Positions 1 to 9,686 of a stretch of 37,838 nucleotides of DNA are shown piece by piece. The DNA is from an uncultured Trichormus sp. (GTDB lineage: Bacteria; Cyanobacteriota; Cyanobacteriia; Cyanobacteriales; Nostocaceae), in NCBI GenBank assembly GCA_936914905.1, contig CAKZGI010000097.1, positions 1 to 37,838 on the forward strand. Reading direction: 5' to 3'. A program made the translations under genes and the position numbers. Under the pieces are notes generated by a model. It worked only from the letters and a program-made list of their open reading frames with translations. It did no database searches and had not been told where the DNA came from. The stretch's first letter is position 1; each line of letters begins with the position of its first letter.

Positions 1-154
1 TCCAACATACTGCCAATTTATTGACGGTTATACAAACTTGTCGCCCTCAAGCACTTTCTCTAATTGAGTTTTTTGACCAACCTATCAAAGGGATGGTTAA
101 CTCTGCTTTGCAGACACCTTCTTTAACCCCTCTAGCTTAGGCCTGAATCCTTAC
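1..154 (+). mobile_element. 3' end of an IS66-like insertion sequence (transposase C-terminus)
   Basis: An open frame enters from outside the window and ends at the TAG at 138-140. Its last 45 residues (TANLLTVIQTCRPQALSLIEFF and on) resemble the C-terminal tail of IS66-family transposases common in Nostoc. The element probably ends near 154, where the sequence reads CTTAC, because from about 155 the DNA reads as a different gene (histone deacetylase family). This suggests the element inserted into that gene. The left end and the rest of the transposase are outside the window. The family call rests on recalled similarity of a short tail and is moderate only. Confidence 0.5.
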
Positions 155-475
155 CTTTCCTGGAACAAAACAAAAAAGTGATTTAGATGTTCCTTTACCA
201 ATAGGAATGGAAGACGATGCTTACTTACAAACCTTGGCTAATTACCTACCAGATTTATTATCGGAAATTAAACCGGATATACTATATCCTATGATGCTGG
301 AGTTGACACCCACATAGATGATAAACTCGGCAAACAGGCCCTAACAGACACAGGTGGTTATCCAGTAGCTTGCGTCATTGGTGGAGGTTATGCAGATGAT
401 ATAAAATCCCTAGTTTGGAGACATTCCCTATTACATCGAGTAGCTAGTCAAACCTACCAGGAATTTCATCTCTAA
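155..475 (+). pseudogene. Histone deacetylase family protein, truncated and frameshifted
   Basis: Two blocks in different frames together give the C-terminal part of a class II-like histone deacetylase / acetylpolyamine amidohydrolase family protein. From about 158 to 288 one frame reads LDVPLPIGMEDDAYL and a helix ending in EIKPD. From 290 to the TAA at 473-475 another frame reads YDAGVDTHIDDKLGK, then VIGGGYADD and the C-terminal helix. The YDAGVDTH block is the conserved metal-site region of the family (the D and H there are ligands in homologues). A frameshift lies near 285. Comparison with the family suggests that about 15 residues are missing between DTGG and YPVACV. The N-terminal half is gone, apparently replaced by the IS66-like element. 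Not functional. Confidence 0.7.
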
Positions 476-1530
476 CTCCAAAAATCAATCAAATTCTTCT
501 CTGCACTTCTGCGTGAGCAAAAAATCCAGGAGCATTCATGCCAAGTTTACCAAGAAACAAAAACATAGAAACCTGGGGATACACCTTAATAAATTCCACA
601 ATCGATAATTTAATTCGCCACTTTGAAGGTAAAGAAACACTGGAATCATACCCGGAATTTAGAGAACGGCGAGAACGCGCTCAAGAATTAATATTTGAAT
701 GTGTAGGTAAACAACCTACCCTATTTTATATTCGTCGTCAAGGTGCTGCAAAAGAAAAAGGAGAAGGAATTTGGGATTTAACAATAGCTACATATGTACA
801 TATGAAAGTGAATTTCCATTACCCAAAAGACTCAAAGAGTTAAATAAAACTCTAGGATTTAGAGCCGCAGTCAAAAAAAATGGCTCTAGAGGGTTGAAAA
901 TTCTGTCAGCTTATTGATTACAACGCTCACGGGGACAAGCCGATGCTTATGCTTTAGCAGCATCCTTGCACCTAGTTCCAAATCATCATTATCCTATTGA
1001 TCTTGCTCCCAAATTATTGGCACAAATAGCCAAGATTCCAATATGCGGTAATCATGTACCGACAGAAGATCAATTACAAGCATGGAAAGCATTTTTAAAA
1101 GTTTAGGAAAGAATTGCTAAGGCCAGACAATTTTGTGTATATTGCATCAATTACAAATATAGTAAAAATAAAAGAGAAATTGCCGTAGGAATTAATACCA
1201 ACTCAGCCACCCTTAATGGGTCAGAAGAGAACTCTTTAGAAAGAGTAAACTTTTGGGAACGAGTAAAGCAGGCAAAAAATCAAGATATAAAATTTTCTGA
1301 TTCTATTCCCACAGAAAAAAATCGGCGCAGTAGTCGTCAATTAGGAACTTTTGAAAAAATTGACGCAAAACATAATCTTATAAATATCAGAATAGAGCGA
1401 GACTTAGTTGAATATATAGAAACAGGAAATTATCAAATACCAAAAACAGGATATTTATCTTTTGATGCTGCTGGTGATATCAAACAGATTGAACGTAAAG
1501 AAAAAGCCTTAGAACAGTTAAGACGAGGAC

Positions 1531-1566
1531 GCACACAGAATCCCTATTGCACACAGAATCCCTATT
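1531..1566 (+). repeat. 18-bp direct tandem duplication
   Basis: Two perfect copies of GCACACAGAATCCCTATT (1531-1548 and 1549-1566) lie inside the decayed helicase gene. The unit is 18 bp, so it adds six codons without shifting frame. Confidence 0.95.
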
Positions 1567-2453
1567 TAGGTGACTTCCTATTTGATGCTTCCCAGGCCAG
1601 ACCTATACAAGAAACTCTCAAACTTAAAGCTAAAGATTTGTTATCATCTGCTGCAAATTCAGGTCAAAAAGCACCTGTGGAAAAGGTACTCGCAGCGGAA
1701 GATTTAGTTTTAATTCAAGGACCACCAGGAACAGGTAAAATTACTGTAATAGCCGAAATTTGCTATCGAATTGCTTTAAGGGGTGGACGTACGTTAATTA
1801 CATCTCAAGCTAATTTAGCAGTTGATAATGCCCTAAGTAGATTAGTTCATAATCCTGTAATTCTGGCTGTTAGAAAAGGAAAAGCTGAAAAAGTTGGGGA
1901 AGAAGGACACGCATTCTTATAAGATCAAGTAATTGACAGATGGCTATAAAATACCGCCACCGATTGCGAAAATAATGTTGCTTAACGACAAGAAAATATC
2001 CAAATTATTCGTAAATTATTAGTATCGGAACAACAATTTGGGGAATATTTTCAAGCTGAATCAGAATTCAGTCAACAACAAGATGAATTCAAAAAGGAGA
2101 AGGAAAATCTAGATACAATCCGTAAAGATCAAGAACTTGTCTACAATGAAGCCTTAACCCAAAAAGCTGCAATCGAATCCTTAACTAAAAATTGCGACAA
2201 ACTGCTAAAATCGAGAGAAAATATCAATTGGGATACTTCAGAAATTAAATAATTTAAACCACTTCTTGAACCCTGTCAAGAAGGAAATAATCAAGTAGAA
2301 GATTTCCGTGAAAATGTTCATCAGGCGATTAAATATACAGATGTACTTGGCTTTGTTCATGCTGTACGTGGTGTATTTGGTTTAGCAGTTTGGTTACGTG
2401 AAACTATAGGAACAGAGATTTCTGAATTTAAACCAGCATTTATTTATGCTAAT

Positions 2454-2501
2454 GATGCGACTATAGCTATCTCAGAAGATGCGACTATAGCTATCTCAGA
2501 A
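2454..2501 (+). repeat. 24-bp direct tandem duplication
   Basis: Two perfect adjacent copies of a 24-bp unit beginning GATGCGACTATAGC (2454-2477 and 2478-2501) lie inside the decayed helicase gene. The unit is eight codons long and keeps the frame. Confidence 0.95.
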
Positions 2502-5500
2502 ATAGCTATATTAGTAAATATTTTCAAACATAGTTCTACATATTTACATCAGTTACATAGAGAGTATCAGCAGTCTCTAAATCAACAACAATACTTGTAA
2601 CCAACTATTAAAATGTGGGAAAACTGTAAACGATAAATTGATTATATTATCGAAGCATTCATAGAATGGAAAATTACAGGTTATACCCATCTTTATCAAT
2701 TGTTAAAAGATTGTCAGCAATCTAATTTGCCACTAACTGATAATATGCTGAATCTTCCACTAGGTTTAGTGATACTTGCCAATAATTTAAAGTTACCACT
2801 CATACCAAGTAATTACCAAATTAAACTACCATATTGGCAACAATTAGCAAAATTAATCTCTTATGAGATAGAGGGTAAATTTAGTGATAGACAAGGTAAT
2901 CAGCATAATTTTAGTTATTTTTTACAACAAAATTTCAGTCAAATACCCATAGTGCGATCACTTTTTGATAGCACAAAATGGCAAGAAATTTATCAACAGT
3001 TTGAAGATTATCAATTACTCACCTCTAAACAACGGAAATTACTAGTTGAAAATACCCAATTTTTCTTAAATAAACTGAAAAAAACCTACAGCACAGCTTA
3101 TGAATTAAATAACCTTGATTCTACTTTAACTCGAATTACACAAGAAGTATTAGATATTAATCTAGCAAATACCCGTCAATGCGTTTCAGAAATCAAAACC
3201 CAAGCCGAAGAAAAACTTAATATTCTACATAAACAAAAACAACAGTTAGATAAAACCCCCAACAATGATATTACACAAGAACAAATTTTGGAAACTCAAT
3301 CTCAGCTAGAAAAAGCTAGTCAAGATGCTAACTTCCAACTTATAAAAGTTGTCAATATCTTGGAAGAACTGAATAAAGAACCAAAAATACCAGCCCAATT
3401 ACATAATCTCACGCAACAATATTTAGCCACACGATCAAATATTCTGGAACTGCATCAAGAATTTGCCAAGCAAGTTAAGTTGTGGCAAAATAGCATAATT
3501 TAACTTGAAATATTGATTCCATTACTAAAACCTTTTACTCTCTTAGACTTAGAGATTATCAAATAATCTCTAAATAAACAATTACTGCGACTTAAAAAAG
3601 AAACTAAATCTGCCCTACAAAAAATCAAAAAAGCACAGACTAAAATAGATGAATTAGAACAGCAATTACAACTACAAACACGAGTTGCTTTAATCATAGA
3701 ACGTAATTGCTGGGAAATAGTATGGCAAGAAATACCTGATAAATTCGAGCCGAAAAACCTAGAAACTGATTTATTTAACCTAGCTTTCTTAAAGCTAGTT
3801 GAAAACAGGTTTTATATTTGGCAACAACAACTAGAAGATGAAGAAAATTATCTGCAAAAATATCAGACTTTTATCCAAGATTGGATTAAAAAACTACCTC
3901 AACCTTCAGAACGTGATAGTAAAGATGTGAGACGGATTTATTTAGATAATGCTAAGGTAGTTGGTATCACCTGCGTTCAAGCTGCAAATTACAACTTCTC
4001 TGAGGAATTCCAATCTTTTGATGTTGTCATTATTGATGAAGTTAGTAAATGCACTCCTCCAGAATTACTAATTCCCGCCTTAAAAGGTAAAAAATTAGTC
4101 ATGGTGGGAGATCATCGACAACTACCACCCATGCTGGATACTAGCACCGTTGAAGAAGTTGCTGCCAAAATTGGACATACAAGAGAAGAAATGCCATTTT
4201 TAGAGGAATCATTATTTAAAAGTCAGTTTGAAACTGCTAATTCAAGCATTAAACAAATGCTAAATACCCCATATCGAATGCACCCAGACATCATGGGAGC
4301 AATCAATCAATTTTATTATGGTAAATTAGAATGTGGAATTTCAGAACCTGATAGTAAAAGCGCTCATTATCTAGCAGGGGAAATAATTAAGCCAGAACAC
4401 CATCTGATTTGGGTAAAAACGCCCAGAGAAAATATATTTTAAGAAGAACGTTTGCGCAATTCATTTTTTAATGTTAAAGAAATTGAGATCATAGAAAGAA
4501 TATGTCAGCAATTCGAAAATAGTTGGAGTTATAAAGTTACCAACCGTGAACCCAAAAGGAAAATAGCTGTAATTACATTTTATGGCGCTCAAATCAGAAA
4601 AATTGATGAACGTTTACAATCTAAGCTTTTCCCTTCATTGCAAATTAGAACAGGTACAGTTGATAGGTTTCAACGAATGGAAAGACCAGTTGTAACTGTC
4701 AGTATGGTGCGGAATAATCATCAGGGAGATGTGGGATTTGCTCAAAAGCTAGAACGGGTAAATTTGGCTTTTCCCAGCACGCAAGAACTACTGGTAATTG
4801 TCGGTTATCACGATTTATTGACCAGCAAACCAGGTACAGTTGGTGGTGTGTATTCGGAAGTTGCCAATATTGTAAGTCATCATGGAGCTTTTGTTGATGT
4901 TTCTTCCTTAGAATGCTAAACCAAACCTATTGATGAGAATCTCAAAAAGGCTGTAACAGAAATTGAGGAGCAAAGTGCTGGTTTATCACTTTTAGCTCCA
5001 CGTAAATTTCGCTATAGTTTGCGTCAAAATACTGTAGAGTTAACTATGAAATAACGCCGGCAATTTAACGTACTGGAAGAATTCATCATCCCTGCTGGTA
5101 TTGAATTTGATCCTCCTCCAACAGCCAATGAATTAGCTTCTGTACTTGGGGTTAATTCTGTATTTGTAAACAGCACTGTTGCAACTCTTCAGACATTACA
5201 AACCCTGGCTGTAACATCACCAATTACAGTTACTGAGGAAGGGCGTTTATTTTATGAGAGAGGAACTGTACCCCAGCCACCATACTCTGTTCAAATTTAT
5301 GCTGTTACTGACTTCTTAGGTGGAAATATTACCTTTCAATCTGAATCATTAAATGATGTTACAGTCAACTTACCTGATTTAGCAATATTTGTAAATATTG
5401 AAAATAAAATCAACAATATTTCTTCCTTAAGTCTTCAAAAAATACAGAAAATTATTCAAAATTCAGGTTTGGCGTTTCATGTACCAGCAGACGGGAAAAT

Positions 5501-6892
5501 AGTTACTGCTTTTAAAGCAATACCACCAACTCAAACCTTTTGGAAAACCATATCTCTATTTGTGATATTCAATACACTGGAAGAAAAATTGAGTATCCAA
5601 ATCAGAAGCGGCAAGAAAATTTTAGAATCAGGATCAAATTGGCTAGAATCAATACTAAATGAACGGAAAATATCCTTGCGGTCATTATGTAAATTATCAG
5701 AGGAAGCCATCAATTTTGAGCTAGAAACAATTCTGAATCAGAAAAATACAGAAATAGAATTCAGACTAGAGAAGATTCGTCAACAGACGTTAGAAACTGC
5801 ACAGAAAACAGTTACAGCAGTGCAGTTACGTAATGGACAAATTGCTGAAGCTCTTTTAGAGGTTTTAAATTCGGGAAAACATCAAGTTCTCATATATTAT
5901 CCTTGGATAAATCAGGCTGTTATCGATGATAAATTTATAAATCTGCTACAAAAATTAGTAAATCGTGGTTTGGGTATTTTAATTGGCTATGGAACTGCGC
6001 GACGACAATAAGACGAACAACAACCAATACCACCGCAAGTTCAGGATAAATTACAAGCAATAAAAACACCTGAATGTTTACCATGTATACAGATTTTTTG
6101 GTTAGGAAATCCTCATGTTCGAGAAGTAAGAGTCGATAGAGAAATTTATCTTTGCAGTTCTCATAATTGGCTTTCCTATCGAGGTGATCATCTACCACGG
6201 TATGAATCAGTTTATAAGGTTAGAATTCCTGATCAAGTTCAAGAAGTATATCAATTTCTCGCTCATCGCTACCAATACCACTCTCAAGAATTATGGAAAA
6301 ATGCTTTACAAAATAGTGATTTTCAACTAGCTGTAGAAGCCGTATGTATTTGGGATGCGTTGGCTATGACAGACTTGGGAATTAAATAAATAGAAGAAAA
6401 TAACTGGCTGGAACTTTTACCTGTATAGCTAAATCTTGTACATCAAGGAATAAGGACAAAACACTTATCAGATATATCACTAAGTTTACAAACTTCCCTT
6501 TTATTGTTAAGTCAGATTTCAAGTGAAGAGACTTTCATTGATTTATTACATCAGGGATAGCGTGAAGTTTTGCAGACTATCGCTCAACAATATCCTCAAA
6601 TAGTTGTCAACTTACTCAGCGGTGAAATATGGGCGCAATTTATCCGCCTCAAAATTGCTCAACCAGATGAATCACCATATAAATTTATATTGAAACAAAC
6701 AACACATCGGAAGCAAGAAAAAAAACCCAGAACAAAAAAAGGATAGCAACTAATCAATTAATCACATCAGCATTTATCTGCGTTTATCTGCGGTCAATTA
6801 ATCTAATCCTCAATTTTACACAATTACTGTGATGCAAAAAATCGTCTAACTCGATACAATTGATTGAAATAAGGAGAGCCGAGGGAAAAAAA

Positions 6893-8032
6893 GTGGTCTT
6901 AACAAAAGGCTTTGAAATTGAGATGTATACTGGCACGCCTCAAGGTGAAATTGTCGGACTCTCCGACCAAATCATCACAGATCTACCAGGATTTATGCGG
7001 GAGCCAGATAGCCGCAACGTAGAGTACATAACTAATCCATCTACCAATTATGAATCTCAATTGTGTGGGTTACTGCGTCCTCGGCAGGAGTTACGTAAGT
7101 ATTTGCAGCGATTGAACAATTACACATTAATACCAGGCAGTACCCTATCCTTGGGTGGAAGCGATCACTTTCATCGTTCCGACCCAACTAACCCCTATCA
7201 TGACTACATTGAGCAAACCTACGGCACAAAAGTAGTCACTGCCAGCGTACATATTAATATTGGCATCAGCGATCCAGAAATCTTAATACGTGCCTGTCGA
7301 ATTATTCGCCTGGAAGCACCTTTATTCCTTGCCCTGAGCGCCTCATCACCATTTTTAGATGGAAAAGCCACAGGCTATCATTCCACCCGTTGGGGACTCT
7401 TCCCTCAAACCCCCAATCATGTACCCTTATTTGCCAGTCATGCCTATCATATTCAATGGGTAGAAGAACAGCTAAAAGCCGGAACAATGCAAAACGTCCG
7501 GCATTTGTGGACATCAGTCAGACCAAATGGCGATCGCCGTCCTTATTATTTAAATCGTCTAGAACTGCGAATTTGTGATTTAGTCACAGATCCCATTTCG
7601 TTATTAGCAATTACTGCCCTCCTGGAAGCACGATTGCTACAAATTATAGACAACTCCAACATCGACCCCCTCACCCAAAGCAGTTTTTCCCCAGAAGAAC
7701 TAATTACCTTAACCACTAAAAATGAAATGGCAGCAGCCACATCCAGTCTGGATGCCCAATTGCAACATTGGCAAGATGGTAGTACCATACTCGCCAGAGA
7801 CTGGGTCGCCCAACTATATCAAGAAATTTGGGGTATAGCCAAACAAAAAGGCTTCAGTTGTTTCCTTTCCCCCATACAGAAAATTCTCCGCGAAGGCAAC
7901 GAAGCCCAACAGTGGTTACATCTACACAAAATTGGTGTTGATGCCCAGCGAGTCATTAACCAGGCAATTATCGCCACCCAACAACGAGAACAGGAACTAG
8001 AAAAGAAATTGTGTTCTTCTTTGCTTGCTTAG
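6893..8032 (+). CDS. gshA: Glutamate-cysteine ligase, cyanobacterial type
   Basis: This 379-residue protein matches the cyanobacterial glutamate-cysteine ligase family. The enzyme joins glutamate and cysteine with ATP in the cytoplasm, the first and rate-limiting step of glutathione synthesis. The N-terminus reads LTKGFEIEMYTGTPQGEIVG, the family's start region, followed by REPDSRNVEY (substrate and metal side), GGSDHFHR and TASVHINIG blocks. The frame is open from a TTG at 6860, but homologues begin at the GTG at 6893, which has GAGGG at 6881-6885 at good spacing, so GTG is preferred. The gene is intact and contains a HIP1 octamer near 7531. It lies downstream of the dead helicase and upstream of trmL with a 270-bp gap, so it probably has its own transcript. 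Glutathione made here would serve the class III ADH at the other end of the window. Confidence 0.85.
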   Translation: MVLTKGFEIEMYTGTPQGEIVGLSDQIITDLPGFMREPDSRNVEYITNPSTNYESQLCGLLRPRQELRKYLQRLNNYTLIPGSTLSLGGSDHFHRSDPTNPYHDYIEQTYGTKVVTASVHINIGISDPEILIRACRIIRLEAPLFLALSASSPFLDGKATGYHSTRWGLFPQTPNHVPLFASHAYHIQWVEEQLKAGTMQNVRHLWTSVRPNGDRRPYYLNRLELRICDLVTDPISLLAITALLEARLLQIIDNSNIDPLTQSSFSPEELITLTTKNEMAAATSSLDAQLQHWQDGSTILARDWVAQLYQEIWGIAKQKGFSCFLSPIQKILREGNEAQQWLHLHKIGVDAQRVINQAIIATQQREQELEKKLCSSLLA

Positions 8033-8044
8033 AGGCTATTGAGA

Positions 8045-8098
8045 ACTGGGGATTGGGGATTGGGGACTAGTGACTGGGAAGAAAGTGACTGGGAAGAA
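8045..8098. repeat. Heptamer-type short tandem repeat (GGGGATT / GGGGACT variants)
   Basis: Degenerate repeats of GGGGATT and GGGGACT, then two copies of a GTGACTGGGAAGAA unit, follow the gshA stop. This matches the STRR-type intergenic repeats of heterocystous cyanobacteria. The same GGGGACT heptamer recurs at 14594, 16424 and 29800. Confidence 0.85.
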
Positions 8099-8274
8099 GA
8101 AGAGAAATTTCTCTTCCTACCCCCTCTTTTTTTCTCATTTTTGGTTTTAAAAATCTAATCTTTCTCCAGAGATTAGTGCTTATTAACAAAACCTATAAGT
8201 CATCTCTCTCTGTCTAGGGGTAGATTTTGTTTTATATCGTCATCAATCCTTATATTTTCCCCTTACCTACTAGT

Positions 8275-8295
8275 TTTTGAATTTTGAATTTTGAA
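8275..8295 (+). repeat. TTTTGAA heptamer, three copies
   Basis: Three perfect tandem copies of TTTTGAA end 7 bp before the trmL start codon, occupying the place where a Shine-Dalgarno site would be. A partial copy occurs near 21196. Confidence 0.9.
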
Positions 8296-8302
8296 TTTTT
8301 AT

Positions 8303-8764
8303 ATGCCCCAGATAGTCTTAGTTAACCCACAGATTCCACCAAATACAGGTAATATTGCCCGTACTTGTGCCGCTACAGGGACGGAATTACACCTAGTTGG
8401 TCCTTTAGGCTTTGAAATTAGCGATCGCTACCTCAAAAGAGCAGGTTTAGACTACTGGCCTTATGTCAAACTCGACTATCACGAATCTATAGAAGCATTC
8501 CAAACCATCCATCAGCAGCGTGGCGGCAGATTGTTAGGCTTTACAGTCCGTGGCACTTTTAACTATATCAATTATCAATTTCAAGCCGATGATTGGCTAT
8601 TATATGGCAGTGAAACCACAGGCTTACCAGCAACTGTTCTCACTACCTGTGACTCCACACTCTACATACCCATGCATGAACCGGGAGTTCGCAGCTTGAA
8701 TCTATCCGTCAGTGTAGCTATCGGCTTATTTGAATCCCGCCGTCAGTTAGGCTATTTAACTTAA
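8303..8764 (+). CDS. trmL: tRNA (cytidine/uridine-2'-O-)-methyltransferase TrmL
   Basis: A 153-residue SPOUT-class methyltransferase of the TrmL (YibK) family, which 2'-O-methylates the wobble base 34 of some leucine tRNAs using S-adenosylmethionine. The three family blocks are present in order: NPQIPPNTGNIARTC at residues 8-22, LLYGSETTGLP (the knot's SAM loop) in the middle, and IPMHEPGVRSLNLSVSVAIG near the C-terminus. The length is usual for the family. ATG 8303 is chosen over an in-frame TTG at 8291 because homologues start MPQIVLVNPQ. There is no clear Shine-Dalgarno site, because the upstream DNA is a TTTTGAA heptamer repeat. The gene is intact and carries a HIP1 octamer near 8430. Confidence 0.92.
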   Translation: MPQIVLVNPQIPPNTGNIARTCAATGTELHLVGPLGFEISDRYLKRAGLDYWPYVKLDYHESIEAFQTIHQQRGGRLLGFTVRGTFNYINYQFQADDWLLYGSETTGLPATVLTTCDSTLYIPMHEPGVRSLNLSVSVAIGLFESRRQLGYLT

Positions 8765-9242
8765 GTTCCGCAGATAGCAAAGCAATAATATTAGGCAAAT
8801 TGTTTACAATAGTTAAAAACTATTTAGGTATAAAAACTCATAGAGGTTTAAAAATAATAGCCATAGATAAAAGGCCAAAAAGCCCATCTCATAAATCTTT
8901 TACCATCTAAAACCTCAACTTGCAACTGGTATAGTCATATCTAAAATATTTAAGTGATCTCCGAAAACATCCAGCGATATTACGTAAACTAATCATTGGC
9001 AGGGTCAAGTCCCAATACCCTCCCTACCTAAGTAAAAAAACAAGATTAGTTGAATGAGAGATATATAAGAAATTTGTATATTAGCTTTGATTCCTAGTGA
9101 ATAGTCAATGATAGATTTTAGTGAATCCAAATTCTTTCTAGCCTGGAGATGAAATCAATCAAAGCATTTACTGGAAGGCATTTTAGCTATTTGTATCCTT
9201 AGACACAACTATAGGACTCAAAAATCCTTGGTAATGTGTACG

Positions 9243-9420
9243 GTTGTTTTTTAGGGAAGAAACAACGTAAAGTCTCGAGTTGATAAGACGGATTGAATAA
9301 AAAAACCTAGAAAATATCTACAGCAGGAACATCGTTTTGTCAGAAAACGGCGCAGACTAAATAAATGCCAACAGCTAAATTGGACCCAGCAAAGCTATCA
9401 TATTTGTCTGGATCCCGCTG
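9243..9420 (+). promoter_or_regulatory. Candidate structured leader, possibly c-di-AMP (ydaO-like) riboswitch
   Basis: A perfect hairpin, GTTGTTT (9243-9249) with AAACAAC (9260-9266), has GGGAAGAAACAAC on its 3' side. A CGGATTGAATAA stretch, a GCAGGAACATCG stretch and GCCAACAGCTAAATTGG follow in order. These loosely recall the conserved blocks of the ydaO/yuaA c-di-AMP riboswitch, a class associated with cell-wall hydrolase genes. The match is by eye and imperfect, so it is a suggestion only. Confidence 0.22.
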
Positions 9421-9674
9421 GAAAAGCAAAATCAGCAACGATAACTGTCAACAACGAACAATCCTAGATTTTATGAGGAGTGGTGACAGACAAGTCAATA
9501 CAAAAATTTTAAGGTTTACAAACAAGTATGAACTTGTCTAAATCAGAGAAGCAGGTTAATCTTACCTAAGTATCTCTGGTGAAAGTGATCTTGATATATC
9601 GTTTGATGTGATTTCAATCATGGATTAATATCCAACTAAAAAAAATCAAGGTCAATTAAGCGAAGCGTGATCAT

Positions 9675-9680
9675 AGGAGG
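9675..9680 (+). promoter_or_regulatory. Ribosome binding site fixing a TTG start
   Basis: AGGAGG, a full Shine-Dalgarno core, sits 6 bp before the TTG at 9687. No ATG or GTG at suitable spacing competes, so TTG is taken as the start of the M23 peptidase gene. Confidence 0.8.
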
Positions 9681-9686
9681 TCGTCT

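Larger units (their letters stand above)
538..6746 (+). pseudogene. Giant Upf1-like SF1 helicase with C-terminal PLD-like nuclease domain (type II Mokosh-like), decayed
   Basis: This is one gene of about 2,050 codons. It starts at ATG 538 (AGGAG at 528-532, spacing 5), shifts frame near 816-843, then stays in one frame to the TAG at 6744-6746, interrupted by about 17 premature stops (for example 915, 1920, 1947, 1983, 3501, 4440, 4917, 6009). Helicase motifs appear in order: Walker A GPPGTGKI near 1720 (the usual final T is I), motif II IIDEVSK near 4030, motif III GDHRQLPP near 4110, YRMHP near 4270, TVDRFQRME near 4660 and ERVNLAF near 4755. Between Walker A and motif II lies a coiled-coil-rich insertion of about 700 codons. 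After the helicase comes a winged-helix-like stretch. A PLD-like domain follows, with HVREVRVD (an HxKxxxxD motif with K replaced by R) near 6115 and SSHNW near 6157. Fusion of a COG1112-type helicase to a PLD nuclease is the layout reported for type II Mokosh anti-phage protein. Assignment to Mokosh is inference; the domain calls are firm. Confidence 0.8.
8765..9686. other. Long non-coding leader between trmL and the M23 peptidase gene
   Basis: These 920 bp hold no convincing gene in any frame. The right half is probably transcribed as the leader of the peptidase gene that begins with TTG at 9687. It contains a clear 7-bp hairpin (9243-9266) and several stretches that could form a structured RNA. 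Confidence 0.5.

Noticed and set aside
5531-6198. Minus-strand open frames within the helicase-PLD pseudogene
   Set aside because: The plus-strand frame carries the PLD-like domain. The minus-strand frames are short and featureless.
816-6746. Stop-codon reassignment to explain many in-frame stops
   Set aside because: TAA, TAG and TGA all appear as premature stops, at different expected residues (Q, E, W, S, L), and intact neighbours use all of them as normal stops.
9473-9490. Yfr1-like small RNA (ATGAGGAGTGG reverse complement resembles the Yfr1 core)
   Set aside because: The core would read ACTCCTCAT rather than ACTCCTCACAC, and the flanking hairpins are missing.
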